Shown: positions 45,072 through 54,087 of the stretch, one piece after another
Numbering within the stretch: the first letter of the stretch is position 1
Layout of the letters: the number at the start of each line of letters is the position of its first letter
Assembly (NCBI RefSeq): GCF_001436275.1
Contig: NZ_AZEH01000042.1
Span: 616 to 64,615 of the forward strand
Source: Liquorilactobacillus oeni DSM 19972
GTDB lineage: Bacteria; Bacillota; Bacilli; Lactobacillales; Lactobacillaceae
Direction: 5' to 3'
DNA: 64,000 bases
Made by a program: the position numbers and the translations under genes
The notes under the pieces: generated by a model
What the model saw: only the letters and a program-made list of their open reading frames with translations
What the model was told of the DNA's origin: nothing
The model's database searches: none

Positions 45072-45819
45072 GAGAATTATTCCATGTTTAGATGTGGACA
45101 ATGGTCGTGTTAAAAAAGGAATTAACTTTGTAAACTTAGTAGATATCGGTGATCCTGCGGCAATTGCCGCCGAATATGAACGTCAAGGGGCCGATGAGCT
45201 GGTCTTCTTAGATATTACTGCTACTAATCAAAAACGCCAAACAATGAAAGAGGTTGTTGAAAGTGTTTCCCGCAGAGTTTTTATGCCGTTGACAGTTGGA
45301 GGTGGGATCAAGTCTGTTGCTCAGATGCAGCTTCTTTTAAAAGCTGGTGCAGATAAGATTTCTTTGAATACGGCAGCAGTTGTTGAACCGCAATTAATTA
45401 CAAAAGGTGCTCAAAAGTTTGGAAGACAGTGTATAGTTGTAGCAATTGACGTTAAAAAGAATTCTGCAACAGGACAGTACATGGTCTTTACATCAGGCGG
45501 ACAGCACGGTACAGGATTAGACGCATTAGATTGGGCTGAACAGGCCGTTTCTTTAGGAGCTGGTGAACTGCTGGTCACAAGTATGGACAAAGATGGGACC
45601 AAATCGGGTTTTGACACAGAATTATACCGTGAGCTTACTGAACGAGTTGATGTGCCGATTATTGCTTCTGGAGGAGCAGGTAAACTGAATGATTTTACTG
45701 CTGTGTTTTGCAAAGGAAAAGTTGACGGCGCACTTGCGGCATCGGTTTTTCATTACGGTGAACTAACTATTTCGGGAGTTAAAGATACACTGAAGAAAGC
45801 AGGGGTGAACGTCAGATGA
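45061..45819 (+). CDS. hisF: Imidazole glycerol phosphate synthase, cyclase subunit
   Basis: 252-residue TIM barrel, partner of His[19 protein letters not shown] (catalytic Asp), [24 protein letters not shown] (second catalytic Asp) and [10 protein letters not shown]. Makes imidazole glycerol phosphate and AICAR. Overlaps hisA by 11 bases; GGAGG precedes the ATG. Confidence 0.96.
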   Translation: MLAKRIIPCLDVDNGRVKKGINFVNLVDIGDPAAIAAEYERQGADELVFLDITATNQKRQTMKEVVESVSRRVFMPLTVGGGIKSVAQMQLLLKAGADKISLNTAAVVEPQLITKGAQKFGRQCIVVAIDVKKNSATGQYMVFTSGGQHGTGLDALDWAEQAVSLGAGELLVTSMDKDGTKSGFDTELYRELTERVDVPIIASGGAGKLNDFTAVFCKGKVDGALAASVFHYGELTISGVKDTLKKAGVNVR

Positions 45820-46139
45820 CTACACCGGATTTTAGTAAAGGGCTATTGACGAGTGTGGTGGTTGATGACCAAACAAGTGCTGTTTTGATGGTTGCATGGA
45901 TGAACCAGGAAAGTTATCAAAAGACCTTGGAAACTGGACAAACATGGTTTTGGTCACGTTCACGACAGGAACTTTGGCACAAAGGTGAAACGAGCGGAAA
46001 TACACAAGAAGTTAAAAGAATGTGGCTGGATTGCGATGAAGATACGCTCTTACTTCGAGTCAAACCAGCAGGTCCAGCTTGCCATACGGGAAAGCAAAGT
46101 TGTTTTTTTAAAGAAGTAGTATTAAGAAGGAGGAAATAG
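45816..46139 (+). CDS. hisI: Phosphoribosyl-AMP cyclohydrolase
   Basis: 107 residues, step three of the pathway. [29 protein letters not shown], and DCDEDTLL-x-GPACHTG with metal-binding Asp and Cys residues. Separate from hisE, whereas the two are fused in enterobacteria. Overlaps hisF by four bases. Confidence 0.95.
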   Translation: MTTPDFSKGLLTSVVVDDQTSAVLMVAWMNQESYQKTLETGQTWFWSRSRQELWHKGETSGNTQEVKRMWLDCDEDTLLLRVKPAGPACHTGKQSCFFKEVVLRRRK

Positions 46140-46141
46140 TA

Positions 46142-46477
46142 ATGGGAAAGCCAAAAATGCAAGATCTTGATCAATTATATCAAGCAGTTTTAGAAAGAAA
46201 AGAAAACCCTAAAAAGGGTTCTTATACTGACTATCTTTTTACAAAGGGACTGGACAAGATTCTAAAAAAAGTAGGTGAGGAATCAACTGAAGTAGTTGTT
46301 GCTTCCAAAAATCCGAAGCGCGAGGAATTAATTTATGAAACAGCGGACCTTTTTTATCACCTGATGGTTTTGTTAGTTGAACAGGGAGTTTCATATGATG
46401 AAATAAAAACAGAACTGGCAAAAAGAGAAGGTTTGATGAGTAAAACCAAGGATCGCCCTGAGATTAAAGATCTTTAA
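46142..46477 (+). CDS. hisE: Phosphoribosyl-ATP pyrophosphatase
   Basis: 111 residues, helical MazG-like fold. KGSYTDYLFTKGLDKILKKVGEESTEVVVASK and ELIYETADLFYHLMVLLVEQG carry the metal-binding acidic residues. Step two of the pathway. Two bases separate it from hisI. Confidence 0.95.
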   Translation: MGKPKMQDLDQLYQAVLERKENPKKGSYTDYLFTKGLDKILKKVGEESTEVVVASKNPKREELIYETADLFYHLMVLLVEQGVSYDEIKTELAKREGLMSKTKDRPEIKDL

Positions 46478-46493
46478 TAAAGGAGACAGCAGT

Positions 46494-47570
46494 ATGAAAG
46501 AACAGATTAAAGCAATTGAGAACTATATTCCAGAAGAACCGCTGGCACAGGTTAAGAAACGACTTGGACTGAAAAAACTGATTCGGCTTTCGGCAAATGA
46601 AAACCCCTTTGGAACGTCTTCTAAAGTGAAAGAAGCGATCTTGAACTGGAACTTTGCTGAAAGTAATCGCTATCCGGATGGGGATGCAAGTCAGCTTCGA
46701 CAAGTGATTGCAGCTAAATTGAAAGTACCTTCGAACCATCTTGTTTTTGGAGTAGGGCTTGATGAAATTATCATGTTGCTTTCACACGTGTTTTTGGAAA
46801 ACGGTGATGAGATTATACTTACGAAACCCACTTTTTCTGAATATGCCCTGCATGCTCAAATTGAAGGTGCTAAAGTAGTAGAAGTCCCGTGCAATGCAAA
46901 GAGCGGAGGGCATGACTTTGCTGGCATGCTGACAAAAATTACTTCAAAAACAAAGCTGATTTGGCTTTGTAACCCGAATAACCCAACCGGTGTTTACGAA
47001 AGACCATCTGTAATTGAGAACTTTATTGCACATGTTCCTAAAGATATACTTGTAATTATTGATGAGGCCTATATTCATTATGTAACAGATGTTGATTCAC
47101 CGAGTTTTCTTCCTCTTTTGTCGAAATATCCTAATACAATCTTAATGCGGACATTTTCAAAAGTTTACGGATTGGCCAATTACCGCGTTGGGTATGCTGT
47201 AATGTCGGCAAAACTGGCAGCTTATATGCAGTCGGTCCGTTTGCCGTATAATCTGAGCGCACTTTCTCAAATAGCAGCGCTTGCGGCTTTAAAAGATCAA
47301 AAGTTTGTAAAGAAATCAGTGAATAAGACACAAAAAGAAAGAAAAGCTTGGGAAACGTTTTTTGAGTCTCAAGGAATTAAATATTTTCACAGCCAAGCAA
47401 ATTTTATTTTTTTCAAATATCCAGGTGCAAATAAACTGGCTGATTTTCTTTTGAAAAACGGTTATCAGATCCGCCGCGGCTTTTCTGACGAATGGTTGCG
47501 CTTGACTATTGGTACAACAGCAGATGGGGGAAAACTAAGGACGTTATTTTTAACTCAAATCAAGAAGTAA
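46494..47570 (+). CDS. hisC: Histidinol-phosphate aminotransferase
   Basis: 358-residue PLP enzyme of fold type I. LSANENPFG, the PNNPTG motif, VIIDEAYIHYV and TFSKVYGLANYRVGY, where the Lys binds PLP. Last recognised his gene; AAGGAG precedes the ATG. The order hisZGDBHAFIEC with hisK upstream gives a complete pathway from PRPP and ATP to histidine. Confidence 0.95.
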   Translation: MKEQIKAIENYIPEEPLAQVKKRLGLKKLIRLSANENPFGTSSKVKEAILNWNFAESNRYPDGDASQLRQVIAAKLKVPSNHLVFGVGLDEIIMLLSHVFLENGDEIILTKPTFSEYALHAQIEGAKVVEVPCNAKSGGHDFAGMLTKITSKTKLIWLCNPNNPTGVYERPSVIENFIAHVPKDILVIIDEAYIHYVTDVDSPSFLPLLSKYPNTILMRTFSKVYGLANYRVGYAVMSAKLAAYMQSVRLPYNLSALSQIAALAALKDQKFVKKSVNKTQKERKAWETFFESQGIKYFHSQANFIFFKYPGANKLADFLLKNGYQIRRGFSDEWLRLTIGTTADGGKLRTLFLTQIKK

Positions 47571-47605
47571 TTATAGTAAGAAGAATGCTAAAGCGCTTGT
47601 TTCTT

Positions 47606-47614
47606 TGGTACAAT
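47606..47614 (+). promoter_or_regulatory. Extended -10 before the Gfo/Idh gene
   Basis: TGG-TACAAT, an extended -10 in the 86-base spacer after hisC, without a good -35. It may give the oxidoreductase gene its own expression. Confidence 0.35.
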
Positions 47615-47656
47615 AGTGTAAAACTAATGTTAAACCAAATAGATGGGGTGAACGGG

Positions 47657-48634
47657 ATGGCAGCTAAAATTCATTATGGGATAGTAGGGACAAGTAAACT
47701 TGTACGCAAATTCTTAAGTGCTATTGCATTGGTTCCTGACAGTATTGTTATGGGGATAGTAGATCAAACTGAAACACAGGCTGAAGGCAAAAAACTTGTC
47801 CAAGAGTTTGATATTCCTCAACTTTATACAAAAACTGAAGAATTGCTTAATAATGAAACAATTGATATTATCTACTTTGCTGTCAAGAATGAAGATTATT
47901 ATGAAAATGCAAAAAGAGCACTCAGCAAAGGGAAAAATGTTTTACTGGAAAAGCCTTTTACACGTCATAAGGTGGGAGCAAGCGAACTTTTTCAGTTAGC
48001 GGGAAAAAAGAAATTGTTCATTATGGAAGCGCAAAGTGCACTTTTTCTGCCTATCATGCAAAAGGTGCGTACGCTTTTGAAACAAGGAATAATTGGTGAT
48101 TTGCGCTTTATTGAGGTTAAGGACCATTACGATGTCGCTGGTAAAACCGATTGGATAAAAAAACTGTCTGCTGGAGGAGGTGCCCTTTTTAATGGAGGTG
48201 CTAATTTTCTTGGGGTTATTCAGTATTTAGGCGGGCAGGGTTTTGATGACTGGAGCGGATTCGAATATAATCGTGTTGGTGAAGCTGATACCCGTTGCAA
48301 CCTTTCACTTAAAATGAACGACCTTTTGGTGAATGTATTGTTAGCTACTGATTTTGAGATTGAAACTAAACTTGTACTTTACGGAACGAAAGGCAGAATT
48401 AAAATTCCAAATTATCGGTTATCAAATACCGCGTTGCTTGAAAATGAAAATAAAACGAAAAGGTTTGTGATCAGTGAACAGAAAAATGATCTTGTTTATG
48501 AAATTGAACATCTTAATAAGTGTCTTCAGGAAAAGCAGTTTGTAAGTCCGATTGTCACACCAGAGATAACAATCCAGTCTATAACTGTAATGGAGTCCTT
48601 ATACCGAAAATGGTACAGTGATTCTTTAAATTAG
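47657..48634 (+). CDS. Gfo/Idh/MocA-family oxidoreductase
   Basis: About 325 residues. An N-terminal Rossmann fold begins IHYGIVGTSKLVRKFL, a variant of the GxGxxG loop (G-T-S replaces G-x-G). The NVLLEKPFTRHKV motif follows, with the family's catalytic Lys in EKP. The C-terminal half is the alpha/beta dehydrogenase domain. The substrate is unknown, probably a sugar or polyol. ATG 47657 follows GGGGTG; earlier in-frame codons overlap hisC. A terminator follows. Confidence 0.87.
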   Translation: MAAKIHYGIVGTSKLVRKFLSAIALVPDSIVMGIVDQTETQAEGKKLVQEFDIPQLYTKTEELLNNETIDIIYFAVKNEDYYENAKRALSKGKNVLLEKPFTRHKVGASELFQLAGKKKLFIMEAQSALFLPIMQKVRTLLKQGIIGDLRFIEVKDHYDVAGKTDWIKKLSAGGGALFNGGANFLGVIQYLGGQGFDDWSGFEYNRVGEADTRCNLSLKMNDLLVNVLLATDFEIETKLVLYGTKGRIKIPNYRLSNTALLENENKTKRFVISEQKNDLVYEIEHLNKCLQEKQFVSPIVTPEITIQSITVMESLYRKWYSDSLN

Positions 48635-48712
48635 GATAATGAATATCAAAAATAAGTTATTTGCGCAGTAATTTATGGTCCTTGGAAATAGAAATAAGCA
48701 GCGGTAATCAAA

Positions 48713-48757
48713 AAGGAGCTGAGTCAAAACGTATGTTTTGACCCAGCTCCTAGTTTT
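48713..48757. terminator. Bidirectional terminator after the his region
   Basis: AGGAGCTGAGTCAAAAC-GTAT-GTTTTGACCCAGCTCCT, 17-bp stem with one mismatch, A run left and T run right. Shared with the convergent MIP channel gene. The about 125 bases after it hold nothing I can name. Confidence 0.88.
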
Positions 48758-48883
48758 TAACCTGCAACACTTGATAGTAGCAATAGGTTAAAGTTAAAAC
48801 AGTCAATTCTTTTCGCAACATATATCTTTAGTTTAAACAGAACTCTATTCATTTTGCCAGAGGTTTTTTATTAACGTCTAATG

Positions 48884-49618
48884 TTACAAAAAGAAGAGCT
48901 TGAATAGAATAGCCGCACAAATACCGGCTAAAGTTGGGGCTAAGACAGGAACCCAGCTATATCCCCATTGTGATGATCCTTTATGTTTAAGCGGAAGTAG
49001 CTGATGTACTAGTCTTGGACCAAGGTCACGTGCTGGGTTGAGTGCAGGACCGGTGGGGCCGCCAAACGAAGCAACAATGACCATCACCAAAAGTCCCAAG
49101 CCTATAAAACCGGACATTTGGTTTCCTTTTGCAAATTCAGGAGCAGTTGTAATTCCTAAGGCACCAAATACAAGTACAAAAGTACCAAAAAACTCGTTGA
49201 TAAAGCCATTCAAGTTGTTTTTGGTTGCATCTGTTGTTGAAAAGGTTCCTAGGACACGATTAGTATCGGTAGTTAAATCATAATGAGGCTTGAAGCAGGC
49301 GTATAAAATAAGTTGTCCTATAATTGCACCCAATAATTGAACAAATATGTATGGAAGTACCTCACTCCAAGGAAAGAGACCTATAGAAGCTAAGCCGATT
49401 GTAACAGCCGGATTGATATGATTACCAGAAATGCTACCGAACATCAGAGCGGGGATCATTACTGCAAAACCGTAACCTACTGCAATAACGATCCAACCGC
49501 TGTTGCTGCCTTTAGTACGCTCGAGGTCGACCGTTGCTACGGAACCATTTCCTAACAGAACCATAATAGCAGTTCCGAAAAACTCAGCCGCGAGCCTTGT
49601 TGCTAATGAATAATCCAT
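48884..49618 (-). CDS. MIP-family channel, GlpF-like
   Basis: 244 residues, six membrane helices and two half-helices, with the Asn-boxes NHINPAVT and GPALNPARD. The Asp after the second NPAR points to the glycerol-facilitator side of the family. In lactobacilli such channels pass glycerol, water and sometimes lactic acid or dihydroxyacetone. No glycerol kinase is adjacent. AAGGAGG precedes the ATG. Confidence 0.9.
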   Translation of the reverse strand: MDYSLATRLAAEFFGTAIMVLLGNGSVATVDLERTKGSNSGWIVIAVGYGFAVMIPALMFGSISGNHINPAVTIGLASIGLFPWSEVLPYIFVQLLGAIIGQLILYACFKPHYDLTTDTNRVLGTFSTTDATKNNLNGFINEFFGTFVLVFGALGITTAPEFAKGNQMSGFIGLGLLVMVIVASFGGPTGPALNPARDLGPRLVHQLLPLKHKGSSQWGYSWVPVLAPTLAGICAAILFKLFFL

Positions 49619-49678
49619 GTTAACCTCCTTTATACAAATACCTTATAAGCTTATCACAAAAAGGTAATATGTAAATAT

Positions 49679-49693
49679 TAGAAAACGCTTTTA
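49679..49693. promoter_or_regulatory. Weak cre-like site
   Basis: TAGAAAACGCTTTTA matches WTGNAANCGNWNNCW at all but two defined positions. It lies 60 bases upstream of the MIP gene and about 80 bases before cbpB, so CcpA could affect either. Tentative. Confidence 0.3.
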
Positions 49694-49767
49694 TTTTAAG
49701 ATATCATTTGGCTTTTATGCAGAAATATCATAAAATAAAACCTAGTGATCGAAGGAGGCTGTTAGCT

Positions 49768-50247
49768 GTGATGATAAAGCCGATCGAGCAGGTATTTTTG
49801 CAAAGGCAAGAGCACTTTTTGATACCTGCTGAAATGGTGGCAAATGTTCAAGAAGATAATAAGTTGGATCATGCTTTTCTGGTACTGACTAAAGTAAGAT
49901 ATGCAACTATTCCAGTTTTGGATAAAAAACAGCATTTCAAGGGCCTTTTATCCTTGTCAATGCTTACTGAGACTATGTTGGGAATGAATGGAATTGATTC
50001 GACTAAGCTAAGCAGCAAAAAAGTTGCTGAAGTTATGCAGACAGATGTTCAAACGATTAAATTACCGTATGATATCGAAGAAATTCTTCATCTCCTTGTT
50101 GATAGACCGTTTTTGGTTGTTGTAAGTGATGAAGGAATGTTTACAGGAATTGTGACCCGCAGAGAAATCATGAAAGCTTTCAACTTTGTGGCTCATGATT
50201 TGGATAAATATTATGACATTATTGCAAAAAAAGATATAAGATTATAG
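49768..50247 (+). CDS. cbpB: CBS-domain protein, DarB/CbpB-type c-di-AMP receptor
   Basis: About 159 residues: two CBS motifs (roughly 20-75 and 90-145), beginning MIKPIEQVFLQRQEHFLIPAEMVANVQ. The family (Bacillus DarB/YkuL, Listeria CbpB) binds c-di-AMP and, when free of it, stimulates the (p)ppGpp synthase Rel. AGGAGG precedes GTG 49768 by nine bases (ATG 49771 is the alternative); the ORF continues 20 codons upstream without a ribosome binding site. The same neighbourhood with dapH and dapL is known from Bacillus (ykuL...ykuQ-ykuR), supporting the call. Confidence 0.82.
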   Translation: MMIKPIEQVFLQRQEHFLIPAEMVANVQEDNKLDHAFLVLTKVRYATIPVLDKKQHFKGLLSLSMLTETMLGMNGIDSTKLSSKKVAEVMQTDVQTIKLPYDIEEILHLLVDRPFLVVVSDEGMFTGIVTRREIMKAFNFVAHDLDKYYDIIAKKDIRL

Positions 50248-50300
50248 AATCAAACCAATTAAGTTTGGCAGTTAATTAAATAAGCATTGGAGGAAGACAA

Positions 50301-51014
50301 ATGGTTAAATTAGATGCAAAAGAAATTATTCGTACTATTTCTGAATCTAAGAAAAAGACACCAGTTAAGGTGTATGTAAAGGGAGACTTCAAAGAATTTA
50401 AATTTCCCAAAAAAATCGAAGCCTATGTAAGTAGAAAAGCAGGGGTTATTTTTGGAGATTGGAAGGATGTTGAACCGTTTCTCTCAGATAATAAAGGAAA
50501 AGCAATTACAGGGTATCATATTGAAAATGATGGTCGTAATACAGGTGTGCCACTCTTGGATAAGAAGAAGTTTGATGCGCGTATTGAACCCGGAGCAATT
50601 ATTCGCGATCAAGTTGTGATCGGGGATAAAGCAGTGGTTATGATGGGTGCTGTAATTAATATCGGTGCTGAAGTAGGTGAAAACTCAATGATTGATATGG
50701 GAGCAATCCTAGGCGGCCGTGCATTAGTAGGCAAAAATTGCCATATCGGTGCTGGAACGGTTCTTGCCGGGGTTGTTGAGCCACCTTCTGCTAAACCTGT
50801 TGTGATCGAAGATGATGTCTTACTCGGAGCTAATGCAGTTGTTCTGGAAGGAGTACGAGTTGGTAAGGGAGCTGTTGTAGGGGCTGGAGCTGTCGTAACC
50901 AAGGATGTGGCACCGAAGACTGTGGTTGCAGGTGTTCCTGCTAGAAAGATTAAAGATGTGGCTGATGTAAAAGCCGGCAAGACGGAACTAGTTGATGACC
51001 TGCGTAAGATTTAA
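50301..51014 (+). CDS. dapH: Tetrahydrodipicolinate N-acetyltransferase
   Basis: 237 residues. An N-terminal helical domain precedes a left-handed beta-helix of hexapeptide repeats ([21 protein letters not shown]...). First committed step of the acetylase branch to meso-diaminopimelate and lysine. GGAGG precedes ATG 50301. Followed by the deacetylase of the same branch. Confidence 0.94.
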   Translation: MVKLDAKEIIRTISESKKKTPVKVYVKGDFKEFKFPKKIEAYVSRKAGVIFGDWKDVEPFLSDNKGKAITGYHIENDGRNTGVPLLDKKKFDARIEPGAIIRDQVVIGDKAVVMMGAVINIGAEVGENSMIDMGAILGGRALVGKNCHIGAGTVLAGVVEPPSAKPVVIEDDVLLGANAVVLEGVRVGKGAVVGAGAVVTKDVAPKTVVAGVPARKIKDVADVKAGKTELVDDLRKI

Positions 51015-51207
51015 GTGCTATTTATCTTGTAAAACCAGCAAGTAAAAACTACTGTAGAGGATTTTTTGGAGTCAATGGAATTGTTCTTAAAACAACCGTT
51101 GAATCTGATTTTACTCTGCAGTTTTTTGTTAAAGTTGAAGTGTAACTATAGTTTTTGATGGAGTATGATTAAGTAAAAAGCAAACTATGAAAAAGCGGGA
51201 TGAAAAA

Positions 51208-52356
51208 ATGAGCTTGACAGAAAGCGAATTGATTAAAATTAGAAGGCAGCTTCATCAGATACCTGAAATTGGGATGCTGGAGTTTGAAACTCAGGCTAAA
51301 TTAATTGAAATTATAAGAAGTATGCCACAAACATATTTTGAAATTAAAAAATGGAAAACTGCCATTTTAGTTCATGTACATGGAAAGCAGCAAGGCTATA
51401 CAGTCGGCTATCGTACTGACATTGATGGCTTGCCGGTTGAAGAACAGACAGGGTTAGCTTACGCTTCGCGGCATAAAGGAAGAATGCATGCTTGCGGTCA
51501 TGATATTCACATGACTGTAGCACTGGGAATTTTAAGTTATTTTGCTGAGAATCAACCTCAAGTTAATCTTACATTTATCTTTCAACCAGCTGAAGAAAAT
51601 GCAAGCGGTGGTAAACAACTATATGAAAGCGGCATACTGGGAGAATGGATGCCTGATGAAATTTATGCTTTTCATGATAATCCAGAACTGCCGGTGGGAA
51701 GTATTGGCTGCAGACAAGGCACACTTTTTGCTGGAACATGCGAAATTCACGCTAAATTTATCGGGAAAAGCGGACATGCAGCATTTCCGCATCGGGCTAA
51801 TGATATGGTAGTGGCCGGGGCACAGTTTGTTAATCAGATACAAACTATCGTTAGTCGCAATGTTGATCCAATCCAAGCTGGTGTAGTAACTCTTGGGCAT
51901 TTTTCTGCGGGTACGATTGGTAATGTAATCTCAGGAAAAGCTCAGATTGACGGTACAATCAGAGCTTTGACACAAAAGAATAACGTGCTTATTCAAAAAA
52001 GAGTCCGTAAAATTGCTGATGGTGTAGCTGAGTCTTTCGAATGCAAACTTGAACTTGATCTGCACCAAGGAGGATATTATCCAGTTGAAAATAACCCGCA
52101 AACCACAGCGGCATTCATAGATTATATGAAAAATACGCCAGATGTAGATTTTATTGAGACTTTGCCAGCTATGACCGGTGAAGATTTTGGGTTCCTTTTA
52201 TCTAAAATCCCAGGAACAATGTTTTGGCTAGGTGTTGAGAGCCCATATTCGTTACATTCGGAATATTTTGCGCCTAAAGAAGGAGCTATCATTAAAGGGG
52301 TTAACGCAATGATCGGTTTTCTTAAGAAGAGACAAACAGTAGTAGGAAATAAATAG
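51208..52356 (+). CDS. dapL: N-acetyldiaminopimelate deacetylase
   Basis: M20/amidohydrolase of about 382 residues. RRQLHQIPEIG at the N-terminus, metal-binding Cys/His in MHACGHDIHMTVALG, FIFQPAEENASGGK and the later H..NDMV and LHSEYF elements. Releases acetate from N-acetyl-LL-diaminopimelate. ATG 51208 gives the usual family N-terminus; ATG 51187 lacks a ribosome binding site. The gap of about 190 bases from dapH shows imperfect fold-backs but no gene. The partner aminotransferase gene is not in the window. Confidence 0.85.
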   Translation: MSLTESELIKIRRQLHQIPEIGMLEFETQAKLIEIIRSMPQTYFEIKKWKTAILVHVHGKQQGYTVGYRTDIDGLPVEEQTGLAYASRHKGRMHACGHDIHMTVALGILSYFAENQPQVNLTFIFQPAEENASGGKQLYESGILGEWMPDEIYAFHDNPELPVGSIGCRQGTLFAGTCEIHAKFIGKSGHAAFPHRANDMVVAGAQFVNQIQTIVSRNVDPIQAGVVTLGHFSAGTIGNVISGKAQIDGTIRALTQKNNVLIQKRVRKIADGVAESFECKLELDLHQGGYYPVENNPQTTAAFIDYMKNTPDVDFIETLPAMTGEDFGFLLSKIPGTMFWLGVESPYSLHSEYFAPKEGAIIKGVNAMIGFLKKRQTVVGNK

Positions 52357-52378
52357 AAAATTAAAATAAAAGTGGGAA

Positions 52379-52519
52379 GTGTGGCAATAGTCGTTAGGCT
52401 TTGAGCATTAACTGCGAATTACGAACATAGTCTGAATTTGACTATGAGTAATTCGTGGTTAAGCGGAAAAGACTGACTATAGGAAACACGTTAATATGGA
52501 AACTACAAGAGAGTACAAA
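52379..52519 (+). repeat. Dispersed structured intergenic repeat, copy at dapL
   Basis: Best preserved copy. Shares long blocks with 17935-18070. Its centre folds well: GAATTAC-GAA-CATAGTC, loop TGAATTT, GACTATG-A-GTAATTC, extended by TTAAC/GTTAA further out. It sits between a stop codon and a terminator, like the other copies. Confidence 0.75.
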
Positions 52520-52560
52520 AAACTGAGTCAAAAACATAAGTTTTGACTCAGTTTCTTTTT
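52520..52560. terminator. Bidirectional terminator between dapL and mscS
   Basis: AAACTGAGTCAAAA-ACATAAG-TTTTGACTCAGTTT, 14-bp perfect stem with A and T flanks; the two genes converge on it. Confidence 0.9.
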
Positions 52561-52572
52561 TTGAAATCATTA

Positions 52573-53484
52573 TCACGATGCGGTAGTTAAATTCAACGGG
52601 GAAGTTTTTATTTTAAAGCCCGCTTTAGTCAGCTGGTCAAGGTATGCTGCTAAAAAGATTCGTTGGATGTTTAATTGAGCTCCATTTTTAGTATAGATAA
52701 TTACTCTAAGTGAAAGTGAACCGTTGGAGTTCTCGACTGTTCCAAGAAACGTAGGACCACGGGTGATTTCAGTATATTTTGGTGCTAATTCATGGTTAAC
52801 TCTTTCAATGATTGAAGACATTGCGGCAATATCTGAATTAGGATCAAAGTAGATGTCTATAAGTGCACGCATATCGTTGCGCGAAAGGTTGCTGACAATC
52901 GTAATATTTCGGTTTGGGACGTAATGAAGTGTTCCATCATAATCGGTAATCTGAGTTGTACGCAAACCGATTGCACGGATCGTTCCTGAAATAGTGCCGA
53001 TCTTTACTTCATCACCAACGTCAAACTGTTGTTCCAGTAAAATAAAGAAACCGGTGACAACGTCGGTGACAAAACCTTGAGCTCCTAATCCTAGGGCGAC
53101 ACTTGCAATTCCTGCTCCTGCCAATAATGTACCAACTGGAATGCCTATAGCAGATAGCACAGCGTAAAAATAAAAAAAGAGGATACAATAGTGGAAGATA
53201 TTTAGAGACAATGTAAAGATCGTGTTTAGACGATTTGAAGTCAAGTGTTCATTTTTACGGGTTCTTTTGAAACTGCGTCTGATGACAATCTTTCCGAGCC
53301 AATTAACAATTAAGAAGAAAATGGATAACAAAACAATTGAAAGAATTGTCATAAAAATTTTTCCAAGAATATCTTCCCAGTTTATTTTTGCAAGGTAATT
53401 GTTTAACATGTTCGTTCGTCTAGTAACCTGTGCCGTAATGTCCTTTGAAACTGCTTCGGTCACTCTAAAATAAAATAATTGCAT
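52573..53484 (-). CDS. mscS: Small-conductance mechanosensitive channel, MscS family
   Basis: 303 residues with three membrane helices (about 38-62, 85-110, 115-140). The pore helix is AGAGIASVALGLGAQGFVTDVVTGFFILLEQQFDVGDEV, followed by the beta domain and a C-terminal alpha/beta domain. It opens under membrane tension to release solutes on osmotic downshock. AAAGGAG precedes the ATG. Confidence 0.93.
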   Translation of the reverse strand: MQLFYFRVTEAVSKDITAQVTRRTNMLNNYLAKINWEDILGKIFMTILSIVLLSIFFLIVNWLGKIVIRRSFKRTRKNEHLTSNRLNTIFTLSLNIFHYCILFFYFYAVLSAIGIPVGTLLAGAGIASVALGLGAQGFVTDVVTGFFILLEQQFDVGDEVKIGTISGTIRAIGLRTTQITDYDGTLHYVPNRNITIVSNLSRNDMRALIDIYFDPNSDIAAMSSIIERVNHELAPKYTEITRGPTFLGTVENSNGSLSLRVIIYTKNGAQLNIQRIFLAAYLDQLTKAGFKIKTSPLNLTTAS

Positions 53485-53654
53485 ATTAGTTCTCCTTTAC
53501 TACTTTCTATAATATCAAAAAAATGTTCAGACTTCAGGTTAAAATGTGGTTGATTTTTTTTAGTTATAAAAATTAGTTTACATTTTTCTTTTAATTGCAG
53601 TTTAGCGGTGTCAATGATATTCTAGGGGAAAGCGAATTAAGGGGGCGTAGCTAT

Positions 53655-54065
53655 ATGACAACACTAACTTTTGGGCAAGTAGCGGGCTTAATTGCAGCAT
53701 TAGCATTTTTATTGCTGGTTATTTTCTTATGCGCAGTTTTAGTAAAAGTTGTTAAAATTATGAAAGAAGTAAATGAAAGTGTTAAAACGTTAAGAACTGA
53801 TGCTGATGGAATTGCCAAAGAGGTCGAAGCAATCCTAGCTAAGTCAAATACTTTACTAGAAGATGTCAACAGCAAATCGAAAACGATTGATCCACTTTTT
53901 AAAACTGTTGCTGATTTGAGCGAAAGTGTTTCAGACTTGAATAATGCAAGCAGAGGATTAGCCGAAAAGGTTACTGCTTCAACTCAGAAAGCAGGTAAGA
54001 CTGCGTTGGCTTTTGGAGCAGTTAAAAAGTTGTACAGCTTAAGAAAAAAGAAGAAGAAAGAATAA
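53655..54065 (+). CDS. DUF948 membrane-anchored protein (YtxG-like)
   Basis: 136 residues: one membrane helix near the N-terminus (about 10-32) and a long coiled-coil cytosolic region with heptad-like VKTLRTDADGIAKEVEAILAKSN repeats, ending in a Lys-rich tail. DUF948 proteins of this form occur with YtxH genes in Bacillus and are linked to general stress; the molecular role is unknown. ATG 53655 follows GGGGG by nine bases; I excluded a 20-codon upstream extension. Confidence 0.8.
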   Translation: MTTLTFGQVAGLIAALAFLLLVIFLCAVLVKVVKIMKEVNESVKTLRTDADGIAKEVEAILAKSNTLLEDVNSKSKTIDPLFKTVADLSESVSDLNNASRGLAEKVTASTQKAGKTALAFGAVKKLYSLRKKKKKE

Positions 54066-54087
54066 TTTTTGAAGGAGGTTTTTCACA

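Noticed and set aside
47586-47602. AAAGCGCTT sequence after hisC considered as a cre site.
   Set aside because: Flanking bases do not keep the TG...CA spacing of the consensus; more than two mismatches.
50609-50980. Minus-strand open frame (123 codons) rich in Thr, Pro and Ala opposite dapH.
   Set aside because: Arises from the repetitive hexapeptide coding of DapH; no start signals.
51020-51200. Lysine riboswitch or T-box before dapL.
   Set aside because: Only a weak fold-back (AAAACTACTGTAGAG with CTCTGCAGTTTT); no L-box core, T-box sequence or T-run terminator.
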